Positions 1 through 10,522 of a stretch of DNA of 64,000 nucleotides are shown here, piece by piece. Source of the DNA: Wolfiporia cocos (lineage: Eukaryota; Basidiomycota; Agaricomycetes; Polyporales; Phaeolaceae). The DNA is taken from the NCBI GenBank assembly GCA_029448655.1, contig JACCLO010000005.1, positions 4,030,001-4,094,000 of the forward strand. Direction: 5' to 3'. Each line of letters opens with the position of its first letter. Positions within the stretch are counted from its first letter, which is position 1. The notes beneath the pieces were generated by a model. That model worked only from the letters and a program-made list of their open reading frames with translations, searched no databases and was not told the origin of the DNA. The position numbers and the translations under genes were made by a program.

Positions 1-185
1 CGTACAAACGTGTTATGTACGTGTTGTTATGACAAGTGGACGTATACCGTGTTGTGTACGTGTTGTTTGGTTGCGTGTACGTGTAGACGGGCGCTTAGCA
101 GCGTAAATGTCTACAAGGTCGTAGAAATACCAGATAAATAGGTAAAAATACGGGAAAAATAGTGGCATGTCCCAAATCTGTGACA
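1..185 (-). repeat. A1 3' LTR, partial (cut by window start)
   Basis: On the minus strand the LTR opens with TGTCACAGATTTGGGACATG at 185 and runs off the window. It matches 9298-9482 base for base by eye. Confidence 0.95.
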
Positions 186-197
186 TTACCCCCTCTT
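186..197 (-). promoter_or_regulatory. A1 polypurine tract
   Basis: On the minus strand AAGAGGGGGTAA abuts the 3' LTR. This is the usual place for the primer of plus-strand DNA synthesis. The same G-run followed by TAA precedes the 3' LTR of families B, E and F. Confidence 0.85.
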
Positions 198-224
198 CAG
201 GTTTCATTGTCCCTAATGGAACGA

Positions 225-3200
225 TTACTTCCCCGTGGAGCCGAAACCACCAGTACCGCGCTCGGATTTAATCTTTTCAAAGTAAGATTTTCCGTGTAGC
301 GTAATATGCGGGTCCTTAGCAACTTCGCAGATGAGCTGAGCAATCTTATCGCCGGCCCGAATATCGATAGATATATCGGAGTGATTCCGGAGAATGATGA
401 TTACTTCGCCTTGATAGTCGTGGTCGATAACGCCACCCATTACGTCTATGCCTTTTCGGGCAAGACTAGAGCGGGGGGCGATACGTCCGTAAGTGCCGAA
501 AGGTACCTGGATCTTCAGTTTGGTGTTGTATTCTGTCTGCCCGTGAGCTGGCAGAACGTCGCCTGTTGCAGTGTACAGGTCAAACCCAACCGAGTCCTTG
601 GTTCCCTTTTCCGGCATTCGGCCGCCTTCGCCGACTACGATTTTCAAGTCCGCGTTTTGGTTAATGTCAGCTGACATCCATCCCCCGTCGGGGTGTCTAA
701 CCATGCGTTGCTTAGGATCCTTCGCAAATTCTTCGCGATACTGCGGCCAGTCGTCTGGCCACGTGCATTCATCGGCTTCCCAGTCGTCGCTGTCAGGGTC
801 GAAGACATGAACTGCTTCTTTCCTTCTAGCTGATCGCCTGAGGGGGACATCCTGCATTGGAATGGCATGTGAAGCCTTGTATTCCTGCAGAATGTCATAT
901 GCCGTGTCGAGGTCGGCTTCGCGTACCCAGGAGTCGTCATTGATACCGAATCCCTTCCATCGGATTCTGTATTCAACTCTTCCTGCGCGGAGACGATGAT
1001 CTAAGATCTTCTCAACTTCCCATAATTCCTCGCCGTCGACCATTTCTGGTTGAGGCTCTGGTTTTTTCTGATGCACAGGGTCCTTGTACATGACCAACTT
1101 GGAAGCGTGGAATACTGGGTGGTAAGCCCTGTATTGCTCGTCCATATGTACCCTAAAGGTGACCGGAGATAATTGTTCAATTATCTTAAATGGTCCCAAA
1201 TAGCGTGGACTAAGACTTCTTTCGGAGTCTTGCCAGCTACGGGCGTCGACGAGAACTTTGTCGCCAACTTTAAACGGTACCGAGCGCTTGTGTTGATCAT
1301 AGTACCAAGACCAGCGTTCGGCAGCCAATTTCATAGCTGCCTTAGCTTGTTCTTGTGCTGACCATCTGGCGTAAGCAAATTGATTTAAATCCGAATATTG
1401 CGTCGGCTTCAAATCCGTAGGTCCTGCATTGGGATGCCTTCCTAGTTCGACGAAGAATGGACTATTCTTGGTCGTCTCGCTAGCCGCGTTATTGTACGCA
1501 AACTCTGCCGTGGGGAGGTAGAACACCCAGTTATCTTTTTGGATAACGTCGATGTAGCATCGTAGGTATTGTTCTAGAATTTGGTTAATTCTCTCCGTTT
1601 GGCCGTCCGCTTGCGGGTGATAGGCTGTTGTCATCGACCTCTGAATTCCCAATTGTTCGCACCATCCCTTGAATAACTCAGAAGAGAATTGCGGTCCTCT
1701 ATCCGAAATGATTTGTTTCGGAAGTCCGTGATTCGGATAAATCCGAAGGTACAGGAGGTTCGCTAATTCCTTTGCCGAGATATTGTCCGAAGTGGGAATG
1801 AAGTGTGCGCGCTTGGTCAATCGGTCCACTACTACCATAATGGCAGTGAATTGTTTACGTTGGCCACTAGGCGGTAAGTGGACAATGAAGTCGATGGTGA
1901 TTGTGTCCCATGGTGCTTCCGGAACTGGGAGCGGTTGCAGGGGTCCGTACGGGGTCTGGTTGCGGTTCTTCATGCGCTGGCATGTGTCGCAACCTTCCAC
2001 GTATTGCTTTACCATCGTGGTCATTCCAGGCCACCAGTAATTACGTGATAGAAGTTCATAGGTCTTCCATCGTCCGAAGTGTCCGGCAGTCACATGGTCA
2101 TGATGTAACTCCAGAATCTTCGTGCGCAATTCTTTAGGCTCTTTTGGAACGTACACTTTTCCTCGTCTGAGGAGTAATCCGGCCTCCATGTTCCATTCCT
2201 GGAGATCCTTACCGAATTCCTTGGGACCACTTTTCAGTAGTTCCTGGTAATCTTTGGTAATTTGATCGTCCATGAGGGCTTGTCGGATTTGTCGGAGAAG
2301 GTCCTCATCGCCTGATTGTATCTCCTGCTGTGACGCTTCTAGCGCCCTAACCGTAAAGTATTCCGGTTTCAGCAAAATTTGATCGCGATTGTCGAGTTCC
2401 ACCCCCTCTTCATGGTCTGGCCTCCGTGACAGAGGGTCAGCCGTGAGCATTGTTTTACCGGGTTTGTGGCACATGGTGAAGTTGAACCTTGTCAGGTAAA
2501 GACTCCAACGTGCCTGTCTCCGGGTTAGCCGTTGTGCCGATTTGAAATATGTCAGATTGAGATGATCCGACCATACTTCAAACTTGGGTGGATGTCCTTC
2601 GAGGTAATGTCTCCATTCCTCTAGAGCGCGGATGATTGCGAGCAACTCCTTATCGTAAATCTCATAGTTCCTTTCGGGTGCTGATAGAGATTTCGAGTAA
2701 AAGGCTACCGGGTGCCAGAGCTTATCCTCCGAAGAGTATTGTGATAGCACCGCACCAGTTGCGTAATCGGAAGAATCCGCTTCCACGCGGAACGGGGACT
2801 CCTGATCTGGGATCCGGAGTATTGGAGCCGATGTGAAAGCTTCCTTGAGAGTTTGGAAGGCTTCCGCTTGTTCGGGTCCCCAGTTCCATTGCGTGTTTTT
2901 CTTGGACAGTTCGGTTAACGGCTTAACCACTTTGGAGAAATCTTTAATGAACCGACGGTAGTAGTTGGCGAAGCCAACAAAGGCTTGGACGTCCTTCACC
3001 TTGGCAGGTGTAGGCCAGTCCATGACACCGGCTACCTTCTTAGGGTCCATTTCGACTTTTCCTTTGGAAATGATCATTCCCAGGTATTCAATACTGCTTT
3101 GTTCGAAGAAGCACTTTTCAGGCTTTGCGAACAAGTCGTTGTCTTGCAAGATTTGTAATACTTGCTTGACAATACGACGGTGTTCCAACAGGTCGTTTCC

Positions 3201-4760
3201 GAACACAAGGATGTCGTCTAGGTAGACAATGACCTTTCCTTCTCTGATAAGGTCACCTAGGATATCGTTCATCATGTGTTGGAACGTGCTGGGTGCATTA
3301 CAAAAACCGAAGTACATGACTACAGCTTCGTAAAGGCCGTTAGGCGTAATGAATGCGGTCTTCCATTCATCTCCCTCCTTGATTCTTACGTTGTTGTAAC
3401 CCCAACGCAAGTCGAGCTTCGTAGATATCGAAGCCTGGCTAAGCTTATCGATAAGCTCGTCTATGCGTGGGAGAGGGTACCTGTTTTTAATGGTCAAGTC
3501 GTTTACTTTTCGGTAATCGACTACCATTCGGGCTCCGCCGTCTTTTTTAGGGACGAAGAAGACCGGGCTCGCAATCGGGGATTTCGAGTGTCGGATGTAG
3601 CCCTTCCGTAACTCTTCCTGAATCCACTGATCTAGCGAGTTCGCTTCCTGAGGAGACATCTTGTATGCCTTACTCGGGGGCGGTAGTACCGCGTCATCGG
3701 GGAAGTCGATGGCGTGGTCGTATGGTTTCCGTTCGGGCATCCTTTCGGATGCGCGTTGAGAAAATACCGTGGGACCAAACTCCTGGTATTCCTCCGGAAC
3801 CAAGGATTTCCATTTCTGGAGATCCGCATCTGTCAGGAATTCATCATCCGACTTCTCCGTTATTGACTGAATGGCGTCGATAAGGAGTTCCGTTCCTTCG
3901 TCAAGGGTGTTCACCCAAGCGACAAAGGGGTTCTCAGGCTCCTCTAAGCCGAGAAAATCTATTGGAAAGTCGTTGATAATCTGATAGATGTTGCGAGGTT
4001 CGATTTCGTCTTCTTCCTCAGAAATCGAGACCCGTTTGCCATGTTTGCATTTTTCCGTACACCGATATGTGAAGGTTCCTTCCGGCCAATTGAAGTCCGG
4101 GTTGTGTTTCAGGAACCAGTCATATCCGAGGATCACATCCGCATTCTGTACGTCCATTACGTACAAGAATTCGGTGGACTTGTGTTCCTCGTGCACCATA
4201 TAAGCTTTTACTGCCATATTGATATTACCGGCGGTATTAGAGGTACCGTCGGCGTTGCGAATCTCGAGAGGCGAAGGTAGTTTCTGAGTGACTAACTTCT
4301 CCTCATGGACGAGTTTCTTATCTATGACGCTTATTGATGCACCGGTGTCGATTAATGCCATGGCGTTTACTTTCTTTCCATATACCCACAGTTCCACTTC
4401 GATAGAGAACGATTTATTGTCGTCTCGAGAATCGTTTCCATGTACATTATACAAAGTGAAAAACTTCGACGCGAGCGGGTCAGGATAAAAGTATTTTACA
4501 GGAGGGGCACGTGTAGCTAGTGTCCGAGTCCTCCGGGCAAAGTCCATTGCCGAGTTACCGAATATACCGATATGGGATACCGGGTGACGTACGACCGCCT
4601 TATCTTCCCACAAGATAAGGGGTCTCTGTGAAGCCTCTTCGTAGAGGTGCGCTTCTTCGGGGCGCTGTACACTCCCAGCCGCTGCGGGGCTGGTGTGTTC
4701 TTCACAGAACGTCTTCGAGACGTGTGGTTGGGGCGAGGGGAACCGAGATGGTCCCGACAT
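225..4760 (-). CDS. Family A Pol polyprotein with C-terminal dUTPase
   Basis: Open for 1511 residues. Domains in order, with approximate positions: aspartic protease (DTGA, D138); reverse transcriptase 385-560 (YLDD near 513-516); RNase H 650-775; integrase with an HHCC zinc site (H884-C925) and catalytic D955, D1018 and E1054; a GPF-type module near 1187-1203; chromodomain 1245-1295 (WEVEKILDH ... YRIRWKG); and a trimeric-type dUTPase 1368-1511. The dUTPase keeps five motifs: GFDLYTA, RIAPRSSLARKG, GVIDHDYQG, GDKIAQLI and RGTGGFGSTG. Pol copies the element RNA into DNA and inserts it; the chromodomain presumably guides insertion to marked chromatin, and the dUTPase should remove dUTP. It overlaps the end of Gag by 59 bp in the +1 frame, so it is made by frameshifting or reinitiation. 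The exact N-terminus is uncertain. Confidence 0.95.
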   Translation of the reverse strand: MSGPSRFPSPQPHVSKTFCEEHTSPAAAGSVQRPEEAHLYEEASQRPLILWEDKAVVRHPVSHIGIFGNSAMDFARRTRTLATRAPPVKYFYPDPLASKFFTLYNVHGNDSRDDNKSFSIEVELWVYGKKVNAMALIDTGASISVIDKKLVHEEKLVTQKLPSPLEIRNADGTSNTAGNINMAVKAYMVHEEHKSTEFLYVMDVQNADVILGYDWFLKHNPDFNWPEGTFTYRCTEKCKHGKRVSISEEEDEIEPRNIYQIINDFPIDFLGLEEPENPFVAWVNTLDEGTELLIDAIQSITEKSDDEFLTDADLQKWKSLVPEEYQEFGPTVFSQRASERMPERKPYDHAIDFPDDAVLPPPSKAYKMSPQEANSLDQWIQEELRKGYIRHSKSPIASPVFFVPKKDGGARMVVDYRKVNDLTIKNRYPLPRIDELIDKLSQASISTKLDLRWGYNNVRIKEGDEWKTAFITPNGLYEAVVMYFGFCNAPSTFQHMMNDILGDLIREGKVIVYLDDILVFGNDLLEHRRIVKQVLQILQDNDLFAKPEKCFFEQSSIEYLGMIISKGKVEMDPKKVAGVMDWPTPAKVKDVQAFVGFANYYRRFIKDFSKVVKPLTELSKKNTQWNWGPEQAEAFQTLKEAFTSAPILRIPDQESPFRVEADSSDYATGAVLSQYSSEDKLWHPVAFYSKSLSAPERNYEIYDKELLAIIRALEEWRHYLEGHPPKFEVWSDHLNLTYFKSAQRLTRRQARWSLYLTRFNFTMCHKPGKTMLTADPLSRRPDHEEGVELDNRDQILLKPEYFTVRALEASQQEIQSGDEDLLRQIRQALMDDQITKDYQELLKSGPKEFGKDLQEWNMEAGLLLRRGKVYVPKEPKELRTKILELHHDHVTAGHFGRWKTYELLSRNYWWPGMTTMVKQYVEGCDTCQRMKNRNQTPYGPLQPLPVPEAPWDTITIDFIVHLPPSGQRKQFTAIMVVVDRLTKRAHFIPTSDNISAKELANLLYLRIYPNHGLPKQIISDRGPQFSSELFKGWCEQLGIQRSMTTAYHPQADGQTERINQILEQYLRCYIDVIQKDNWVFYLPTAEFAYNNAASETTKNSPFFVELGRHPNAGPTDLKPTQYSDLNQFAYARWSAQEQAKAAMKLAAERWSWYYDQHKRSVPFKVGDKVLVDARSWQDSERSLSPRYLGPFKIIEQLSPVTFRVHMDEQYRAYHPVFHASKLVMYKDPVHQKKPEPQPEMVDGEELWEVEKILDHRLRAGRVEYRIRWKGFGINDDSWVREADLDTAYDILQEYKASHAIPMQDVPLRRSARRKEAVHVFDPDSDDWEADECTWPDDWPQYREEFAKDPKQRMVRHPDGGWMSADINQNADLKIVVGEGGRMPEKGTKDSVGFDLYTATGDVLPAHGQTEYNTKLKIQVPFGTYGRIAPRSSLARKGIDVMGGVIDHDYQGEVIIILRNHSDISIDIRAGDKIAQLICEVAKDPHITLHGKSYFEKIKSERGTGGFGSTGK

Positions 4761-6693
4761 TGGCGACGGTGGTGGCGGGGGCCGAGGGTCCTGCTGAGCT
4801 TGGGTCAGCCGTCACTTCTTCCCAGATCGTTCGGGCACGATACGTCTTGCCATCCGCGGGGGGCGCCGAGTACGGCTTCTTGCCAGAAGCCTGTCCCTTT
4901 CCACTACCCGAAGGGGCAGCCGTGGTCTTTCCAGACGCGGCAGCTGCATCCTTCGCCCTTTGTTGTTCGGCCCGCTGAGCAGCAGGCACGAACGTTCCCG
5001 CAGCCTTGTCCGCGGCAAGCTTAGGACACTTGTTGAAATAGTGTCCCGTCTGCTTGCAGTAAGTGCAGACGGCGTTGGTGGTGTCGGCGGGGGCTTTGGC
5101 GGGCGCCTTTCCTTTATCCTTCTTTTTCTCCGACTTCTTCGCAGAAGCGGAGGACGTCTCCTTCTTTTCGGCAGGTGCCGAGTCCTTCTTGCCGGCCTTC
5201 TCGAAGATCGAACCCTTGATCTTGTCCGGATATGACGTTTGGTACATTTCCAGGGCGAAGTCGATGAGGGGCTCGATGTCGGTTGGGGCCTTGAAGAAGG
5301 GGGTCTTGCCGAGGACGTTTAAGGTGTCCTTAACCTTTTCCGGGAGAGTCTCGGTGAATTCCCACACCAGAGTCTCGTTGGCGGTTTCGGAGAGTCGGCC
5401 AAGGGTGCGGAACCGTTCGCAGTAATTGAAGTAGTTCGATTCTGCGAGTTCCTTACCCTTGGTACCGTAGTAGCCGCGAATTTCCTTCTTGGCTATCTCC
5501 TTATCCGTCATTTTCCCATATTGCACCATTACGGATTTGGTGAAGTCCTCCCAGGTGCCGAGAGGTTCACCGTTTCCTGCCTTCTTGATGAGAGGCGAGA
5601 AAAATTTGTATGCGTCCCCTGTGACGCGGAAGAGGGCCGTGGTGATACGGTCATGGTCATCGTAGACCCTGAGCGTACCGAAGTACAGGCCCATTTTCTC
5701 CACCCATTCTTGCGCAGTCACCTTTCCAGATGACCCGGAGAATTCGGGGGGAGGGGGGATTTTCAGGTTTTGAGGCAGACCTGAAATCTGCGGGGCGACG
5801 GCTGCTGCAGCAGCGGCTGCGGCTTGTGCGGCGGCAGCGGCCTCGGCTGCTCTGGCTTGAGCATGACCGGGGGCCGGTGCCGGGTCTTCCGGGGGCGTGT
5901 GGACGCCGGGAGGGTTGGGAACGGAGGGATTCTTGCGAATTCTCCGAAGTTCCTCGTCAACCTTCTCCATGCGCTCTGCGAACGCATCCTCGAGGTCGTC
6001 CAGCCGGGACCGGTAGTCCTTTCGGAGCTGCTTCTCCATTTCGGAGAGCTTGGCGGTGTACTCCTGTCGGAGTTCCTTGCCGAGGTCCACCATGGTGGAC
6101 AATACCTCGTTCCGGACCGAATTGACCGCTTCGTGTAGCTCGTCTTGGGCCTTCTGTTCGATTGCCCTGGATTGCCCAGCCAGGGAATCGATTCGTTCAT
6201 GGATACGCTCCAGGCGGGCGTGCACCATTCGACCTAGGGTGTCGGTGGTGTCATGGCTTATGGCCGCACTTCATTGTACGGCGGCATCGATGATTGGCCC
6301 ATGTATGGACCCATCCACCTTGTGGTGTTCCTCCTCAGGAAGGTATGCCTTGAGGTTGTTCTCGACAGCGACATTGGTCTGTCGTGTCGGACCCGAAAAT
6401 TCCATTTCCAGGGTGGTGGCGGGCCCGATAGGGCGAGTTCGACGAGCCGGTGGGTATCCGGCAATGGGGGAGCCTGGGCGTGTACCCATGGGGTTGGTCG
6501 GAGATTCCCTTTGCGGGGGAGCGAAATCCGGCATTTCTTCTTCCTCTTCCTCTTCCTCTTCCTCGCTGAGGTGTTCTAGTGTCACCAGCTGCTGGGTTCC
6601 CGAGGGACCAGCTTCCGGGGTCACCGGGCCTTCTGAGCGGAGGCGCATCTTGCGGGGGGCGAGGGGGGTGCTAACGGAGGAGGTGGAAGACAT
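4702..6693 (-). pseudogene. Family A Gag, interrupted by one stop codon
   Basis: The frame spans 664 codons from a start whose product begins MSSTSS. Visible in order: a Glu-rich acidic patch; a long charged, probably coiled-coil segment; an Ala-rich linker; a retrotransposon Gag core (FSGSSGKVTAQEWVEKMGLY); and one CCHC zinc knuckle (CTYCKQTGHYFNKC). Gag packages the element RNA into virus-like particles. A single in-frame TGA at 6271-6273 replaces the CGA present at the same place in A2, a C-to-T change at a CpG. Everything downstream (4702-6228) stays open. The product may be truncated or reinitiate at the Met at 6228. Gag's 3' end overlaps Pol by 59 bp. Confidence 0.9.
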
Positions 6694-6837
6694 TTGTGAA
6701 TCTGTTTGTGACGAATGTTAGTTTCCGGGTACTCATTGTCTTAGATTCTTAAGAAGGGATTGGGTTTGAAAGCTGCAACTTTCGTTATAGATCACACTCG
6801 CACTCTATTTCAGAGTTAAAAGATGATAGTATTTCTA

Positions 6838-7761
6838 CTATACAATCGCGAGTATATCCTCTTCTACCGAAGTAGTTGAGGGCCCTGCCACCTTGTCAGG
6901 TGGTGTTACACCGAAGGCAAAAGTAATTTGTAGCGCTACGCATTCTGCTACGATACGAGCCAAGTCCGTACGCCAATCCAAAAAGGAAATATTGCCGAGC
7001 TGTTTGCAATACTTTTTCATAATTCTCCAGTCTCTATTGGTGATCCTCCCCCGTCTCGCTCTATCCTTTACGTTATCCACCAGATCCTCCAATTCTACTA
7101 CCATAGTATGGAAACGCATGTCGTTTTCCATATGGAAGCCTGGGTAATTAGGGGGGTGGTTGGCGAGAGGAGTGAGGCGAGTGAGAGTGCCTTCTAGCAT
7201 GGGAATAACTTGATCGCATGCTTGGAGAGGCTTCTTCTTCCCGAAGACGAGGGAAGGGTCAAGAATCTTGTGGTTGGCCGGAACAGAAGGTCCGGCCGCC
7301 GGGCTGGAGAGACGGAGGGCCAGTGAAGAAGCTGCTTGCTTGGCTTCCTTGGCGGCTTGTTTGGCGGCGATTCGCTTATTCAGCTTATCGCGGGCGAGCT
7401 TGAGCTTGTTGAGTTCGCGGAGTTCGATTAGGTTCTCCATGGCGGTAATGGATTGCGCTAGCTTCTCTTCCTCTGTCCAGATTCGTTTGGCGAGTGGAAC
7501 TGGTTTGGGAGGTCGAGGAGCGGGTTTCCCAGCCTCAGCGATGTGCTTTGGCATGTGGACGGGAATCTCCCAAAGATGGAGCTTCCCGGTGTAGTCTTCC
7601 TTTACAGGAAGCGTGTAGGTGACGTCCTCTGCCCGAGGAATGTCGGTGGTGTCGATGCGGCTGAGAAGTGACCGCTTCGCCGGCTTAACGTAAGGGGCAG
7701 TGGAGGAGCCACGGGTGCGACGGGTAACGCGGGGCATGATTCTAGAAAGTGCAGCCTTCAT
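6838..7761 (-). CDS. Family A ORF1, conserved protein of unknown function upstream of Gag
   Basis: A 307-residue ORF lies between the leader and Gag. I do not recognise a named domain. Residues 1-50 are basic (MPRVTRR near the start). The middle is a Lys/Arg/Ala-rich helical stretch (LNKLKLARDKLNKRIAAKQA). The C-terminal 100 residues are a compact-looking acidic/basic mix (VVELEDLVDNVKDRARRG ... DWRTDLARIVAECVAL). Family B carries a 271-residue ORF in the same place with the same plan and an alignable C-terminus, so this is a conserved component of the element and not chance. A role in RNA binding, particle assembly or nuclear transport would be a guess. The start could be the Met at 7761 or the downstream MPRV Met. 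Confidence 0.8.
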   Translation of the reverse strand: MKAALSRIMPRVTRRTRGSSTAPYVKPAKRSLLSRIDTTDIPRAEDVTYTLPVKEDYTGKLHLWEIPVHMPKHIAEAGKPAPRPPKPVPLAKRIWTEEEKLAQSITAMENLIELRELNKLKLARDKLNKRIAAKQAAKEAKQAASSLALRLSSPAAGPSVPANHKILDPSLVFGKKKPLQACDQVIPMLEGTLTRLTPLANHPPNYPGFHMENDMRFHTMVVELEDLVDNVKDRARRGRITNRDWRIMKKYCKQLGNISFLDWRTDLARIVAECVALQITFAFGVTPPDKVAGPSTTSVEEDILAIV

Positions 7762-8769
7762 GAGAAACGAAGTTTCCCAGTGATACGTCCAAGAACAGGA
7801 ATAAAAGGGATTATGTAAGGTAGGGTAGTGGACTCCTTTTCAGGAGCAAAGAAGGTGTACTACGGGGCATAATTACTCTTATGTTGCGCGCAAACCCTGT
7901 GCCGAGACGGCGCGGATATTCGCATGACCCTAACGGTCAGAGGCGCCGACTCCAGGGGTAGAGTTGCTGACTGCCAGGCCGGTTCCTGGGTCAGATGATT
8001 GGGATTCGGATACACGACACCGCCCCGGAGGGACGATGCCGGAAAGTGGCTGGGATTTTACATCCCTTAGCCTGTCCATGCTTCAACAATGAGGTTGCCG
8101 TCTGTAGCCACATGGGTGTCACATCAGGGCTAAAAAACCATTGTCGATCTAAGATCGCGAGACAGCAGCGCTCCACATCCCGAAGGAGTGGGCCACGCGC
8201 TTCTCTTCCAATGGGGCCCCAAATCCGTTTGACCCATGCTCGCACGCCGAGCTGCCCGTAGGACTTATGCTATTGGCTACCGCGAGTGACCTATGGCAGG
8301 GTGATTTTTTACGTCACCCCCCTCACTGCTTTTCCCATAACGGGTTCAAAGCAGGTCCCTTACGCCTGGGAGGCGGCTTTGGAAAATTCCCATGCCATCA
8401 TAATGATGACCCTATGGATAGTGATGGGGCGCTGAACAACGCTTGCCATGACAAGGGGTTGGGCGCACACAGGCAGACCGTCCCCTTTTCTCCACAGGCG
8501 GGTCTTAACCGCGCATGGTCCAAGCTTGTCAGCGAGGATCATGTCTCCTTGACCCTGGAGTCCGGGTTAGGTAGGCCTCCTGCCTAAAAAGGCGGTGTGG
8601 CTTCCCTGGTTGCCTATCCTCTGCCGAGGATGGCGATGTATCCCCCAGATCTCAACTATCATCCCAATCGCCTTGTCAGGCAGAAAGGGATGTGCGCAGC
8701 AACAAGTAATAGCCCCTGTAGGATAGAAACCCAGACCCAAGCGCAAGCGCAAGGGCGGGGGTAGGGGGG
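7762..8769 (-). other. A1 untranslated leader with a conserved small hairpin
   Basis: About 1 kb between the self-priming site and ORF1, with no convincing ORF. On the minus strand positions 8072-8048 fold as GGCT-aa-GGGAT-gtaaa-ATCCC-AGCC. The family B leader has the equivalent stem with different bases (see findings). The leader probably carries packaging and translation signals. Confidence 0.6.
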
Positions 8770-8780
8770 AGATTTGTTCT
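8770..8780 (-). promoter_or_regulatory. A1 self-priming primer-binding site
   Basis: On the minus strand AGAACAAATCT lies 2 nt inside the 5' LTR. It is the exact reverse complement of AGATTTGTTCT in the same LTR (8905-8915), which sits about 34 nt downstream of the TATA box, where the transcript should begin. No tRNA-like complementarity was noticed. This is the arrangement used by Tf1 for self-primed reverse transcription. Confidence 0.85.
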
Positions 8781-8782
8781 TA

Positions 8783-9482
8783 TGACACAGACTAGACTGT
8801 GGGACTCACACTATAACCTTATAAGCGACTTGAAGGAGTTGCTGGAGGTTGGTGAGGAGGCTAGTGGGCGCAAGCAGAGATGTTATGTAACTGTGCGAAT
8901 GCAGAGAACAAATCTAAGGCTTATCCGCAGTGATAGCCCTACTTATATACATGCTTTGTTTGGTTACTCGAAGAGGAGCCAAACAGTTAGACGGTCTGTG
9001 CGCAGACATAACTAAATACAGTTAAGTCGCAAACTACAATAGACCATGTGCGCCGGTAATGGCCGCACCAGTAAGAACGTTTGTTTGGACCGTAGGTCCG
9101 TGTTGTGGAAGTGGCTGTAGCTACGTTAGTAAGCCATGCATGTGATTCTTATATACCGGTATCGGAATATGAGTAATCGTGAGGGCATTGGCATGTGATA
9201 ACGAGCGGGCCGCTTATCCAATTGTACTGACATAGCCCGGTACCGGGATATGAGTAAGGCGCGTGACACCGGAGGTTAGTCCGCTGAGTCATTGACGCGT
9301 ACAAACGTGTTATGTACGTGTTGTTATGACAAGTGGACGTATACCGTGTTGTGTACGTGTTGTTTGGTTGCGTGTACGTGTAGACGGGCGCTTAGCAGCG
9401 TAAATGTCTACAAGGTCGTAGAAATACCAGATAAATAGGTAAAAATACGGGAAAAATAGTGGCATGTCCCAAATCTGTGACA
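8783..9482 (-). repeat. A1 5' LTR (700 bp)
   Basis: Bounded on the minus strand by TGTCACAG and CTGTGTCA. It contains the promoter elements TGCGCACAGACC, CATGTATATAAG and the self-primer AGATTTGTTCT. The length equals the solo A LTRs at 43516-44215 and 35859-40437 (after removing nested insertions). Confidence 0.95.
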
Positions 9483-10192
9483 TTTCTCCTCATCGCTGAT
9501 GCGCGTAGTGGGGGCCAGAGGAACCACCTCTGGCTGCTTTGGAACGTTGGTCTGGATGGTCCCTATGGTGGCTTGGGGGGACTCGTCTTCGTCGTCAGTC
9601 ACCAGTTCCTGGGTGCTGACAATTTGAACCTTGTATTTTTTCTTCGGGTCCAATTTCTTCTGGCCCGACTGTTGCGTTCCGCTCGACGAGCCTGTCGGCT
9701 TTGTCGTTCCGCTTCCACTATTGGCCGGCTTGGCTTCCTTCGGCTTGTTCTTTGGGTTCTCCGGACAGTCGCCCCATTTGTGTTGTCCAGAGTGTTTGCG
9801 ACAGTCCTTCCCGTAAGAGCCAGTTTCCTTTGCCTTGCCTTTGCCTTTGTCATCAGCCTTGGCAGGCTTTGACGTAGCTTTGTCGGCGGTCTTGCCAGAC
9901 CCCGACGACTCCTTCTTCTTTTCTTCCTCAAAGATATTGCCTTTGAGCTTATCTGGTAGAGGTCAATGGCCATGTCAAGGTAAACTTCCCAGTCGGTCGG
10001 CATTGTAAAGCCGGGTACCGATTCCAGGGTAGCGAGGGTCTCTCGCACCTTTTTCGGGAGTATCCTCTTGATGTGACTGAACAACATCTTGTTGTCAGTC
10101 TCGGCCAGGCGAGCTAGGGTCCTGAGCTTCTGTGCCCAAGAGAAGAAGTCCGATTGGAGCTTCTTGTTCCTTTTGTCTCCGAAGTACCCTTT
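9483..10192 (-). pseudogene. Fragment of family B gag trapped between two family A LTRs
   Basis: On the minus strand this matches B1 positions 47161-47880: the Gag core end, the HPGQHKWGDCPEN zinc-knuckle region and the basic linker. Roughly 13 bases are missing near 9958 relative to B1, which breaks the frame. Both ends stop abruptly at family A LTR borders (A1 5' LTR at 9482, A2 5' LTR at 10193), so it is the old target sequence that the A elements entered. Confidence 0.9.
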
Positions 10193-10522
10193 TGTCACAG
10201 ATTTGGGACATGCCACTATTTTTCCCGTATTTTTACCTATTTATCTGGTATTTCTACGACCTTGTAGACATTTACGCTGCTAAGCGCCCGTCTACATGTA
10301 CACGCAACCAAACAACACGTACACAACGCGGTATACGTCCACCTGTCATAACAACACGTACATAACACGCTCGTACGCGTCAATGACTCAGCGGACTAAC
10401 CTCCGGTGTCACGCGCTTTACTCGTATCCCGATACCGGGCTATGTCAGTACGATTGGATAAGCGGCCCGCTCGTTATCACATGCCAATGCCCTTACGATT
10501 ACTCATATCCCGATACCGGTAT
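10193..10522 (+). repeat. A2 5' LTR, truncated
   Basis: It begins TGTCACAGATTTGGGACATG and matches the A LTR up to CGATACCGGTAT. It then jumps straight into leader sequence (gtctgcctgtgtg). The deletion removed the TATA box, the self-primer, the LTR 3' end and the primer-binding site, so this copy cannot start its own life cycle from this LTR. Confidence 0.9.

Larger units (their letters stand above)
1..9482 (-). mobile_element. A1: family A Ty3/Gypsy chromodomain retrotransposon, nearly complete
   Basis: Read on the minus strand the order is 5' LTR (8783-9482), self-priming site, about 1 kb leader, ORF1, Gag, Pol, polypurine tract and 3' LTR (cut by the window edge at 1). The 185 bp of 3' LTR that is visible is identical by eye to the same part of the 5' LTR, so the insertion looks recent. 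Pol is open over its full length and ORF1 is open; Gag has one CGA-to-TGA stop. The flank outside the 5' LTR (9483-9487, tttct) should match a target duplication left of the window, which cannot be checked here. The Pol order (integrase before chromodomain) and self-priming place it in the Tf1/sushi group of chromoviruses. Confidence 0.95.

Noticed and set aside
1368..1511. Host dUTPase gene captured beside the element instead of a Pol domain
   Set aside because: The dUTPase is in one uninterrupted frame with integrase and chromodomain in A1, A2 and B2 and at the same place in two families. (Numbers here are Pol residues of A1, not window bases.)
306..4705. Plus-strand ORFs across the A1 Pol region (and the mirrored sets in all other Pol and Gag regions)
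   Set aside because: They lie antisense to strongly conserved Gag and Pol domains and have shadow composition; no domain of their own.
6271..6273. Stop codon reassignment (TGA read as Arg)
   Set aside because: Each TGA is private to one copy and the sister copies have CGA; normal TGA and TAA stops end the ORFs. Simple C-to-T decay is sufficient.
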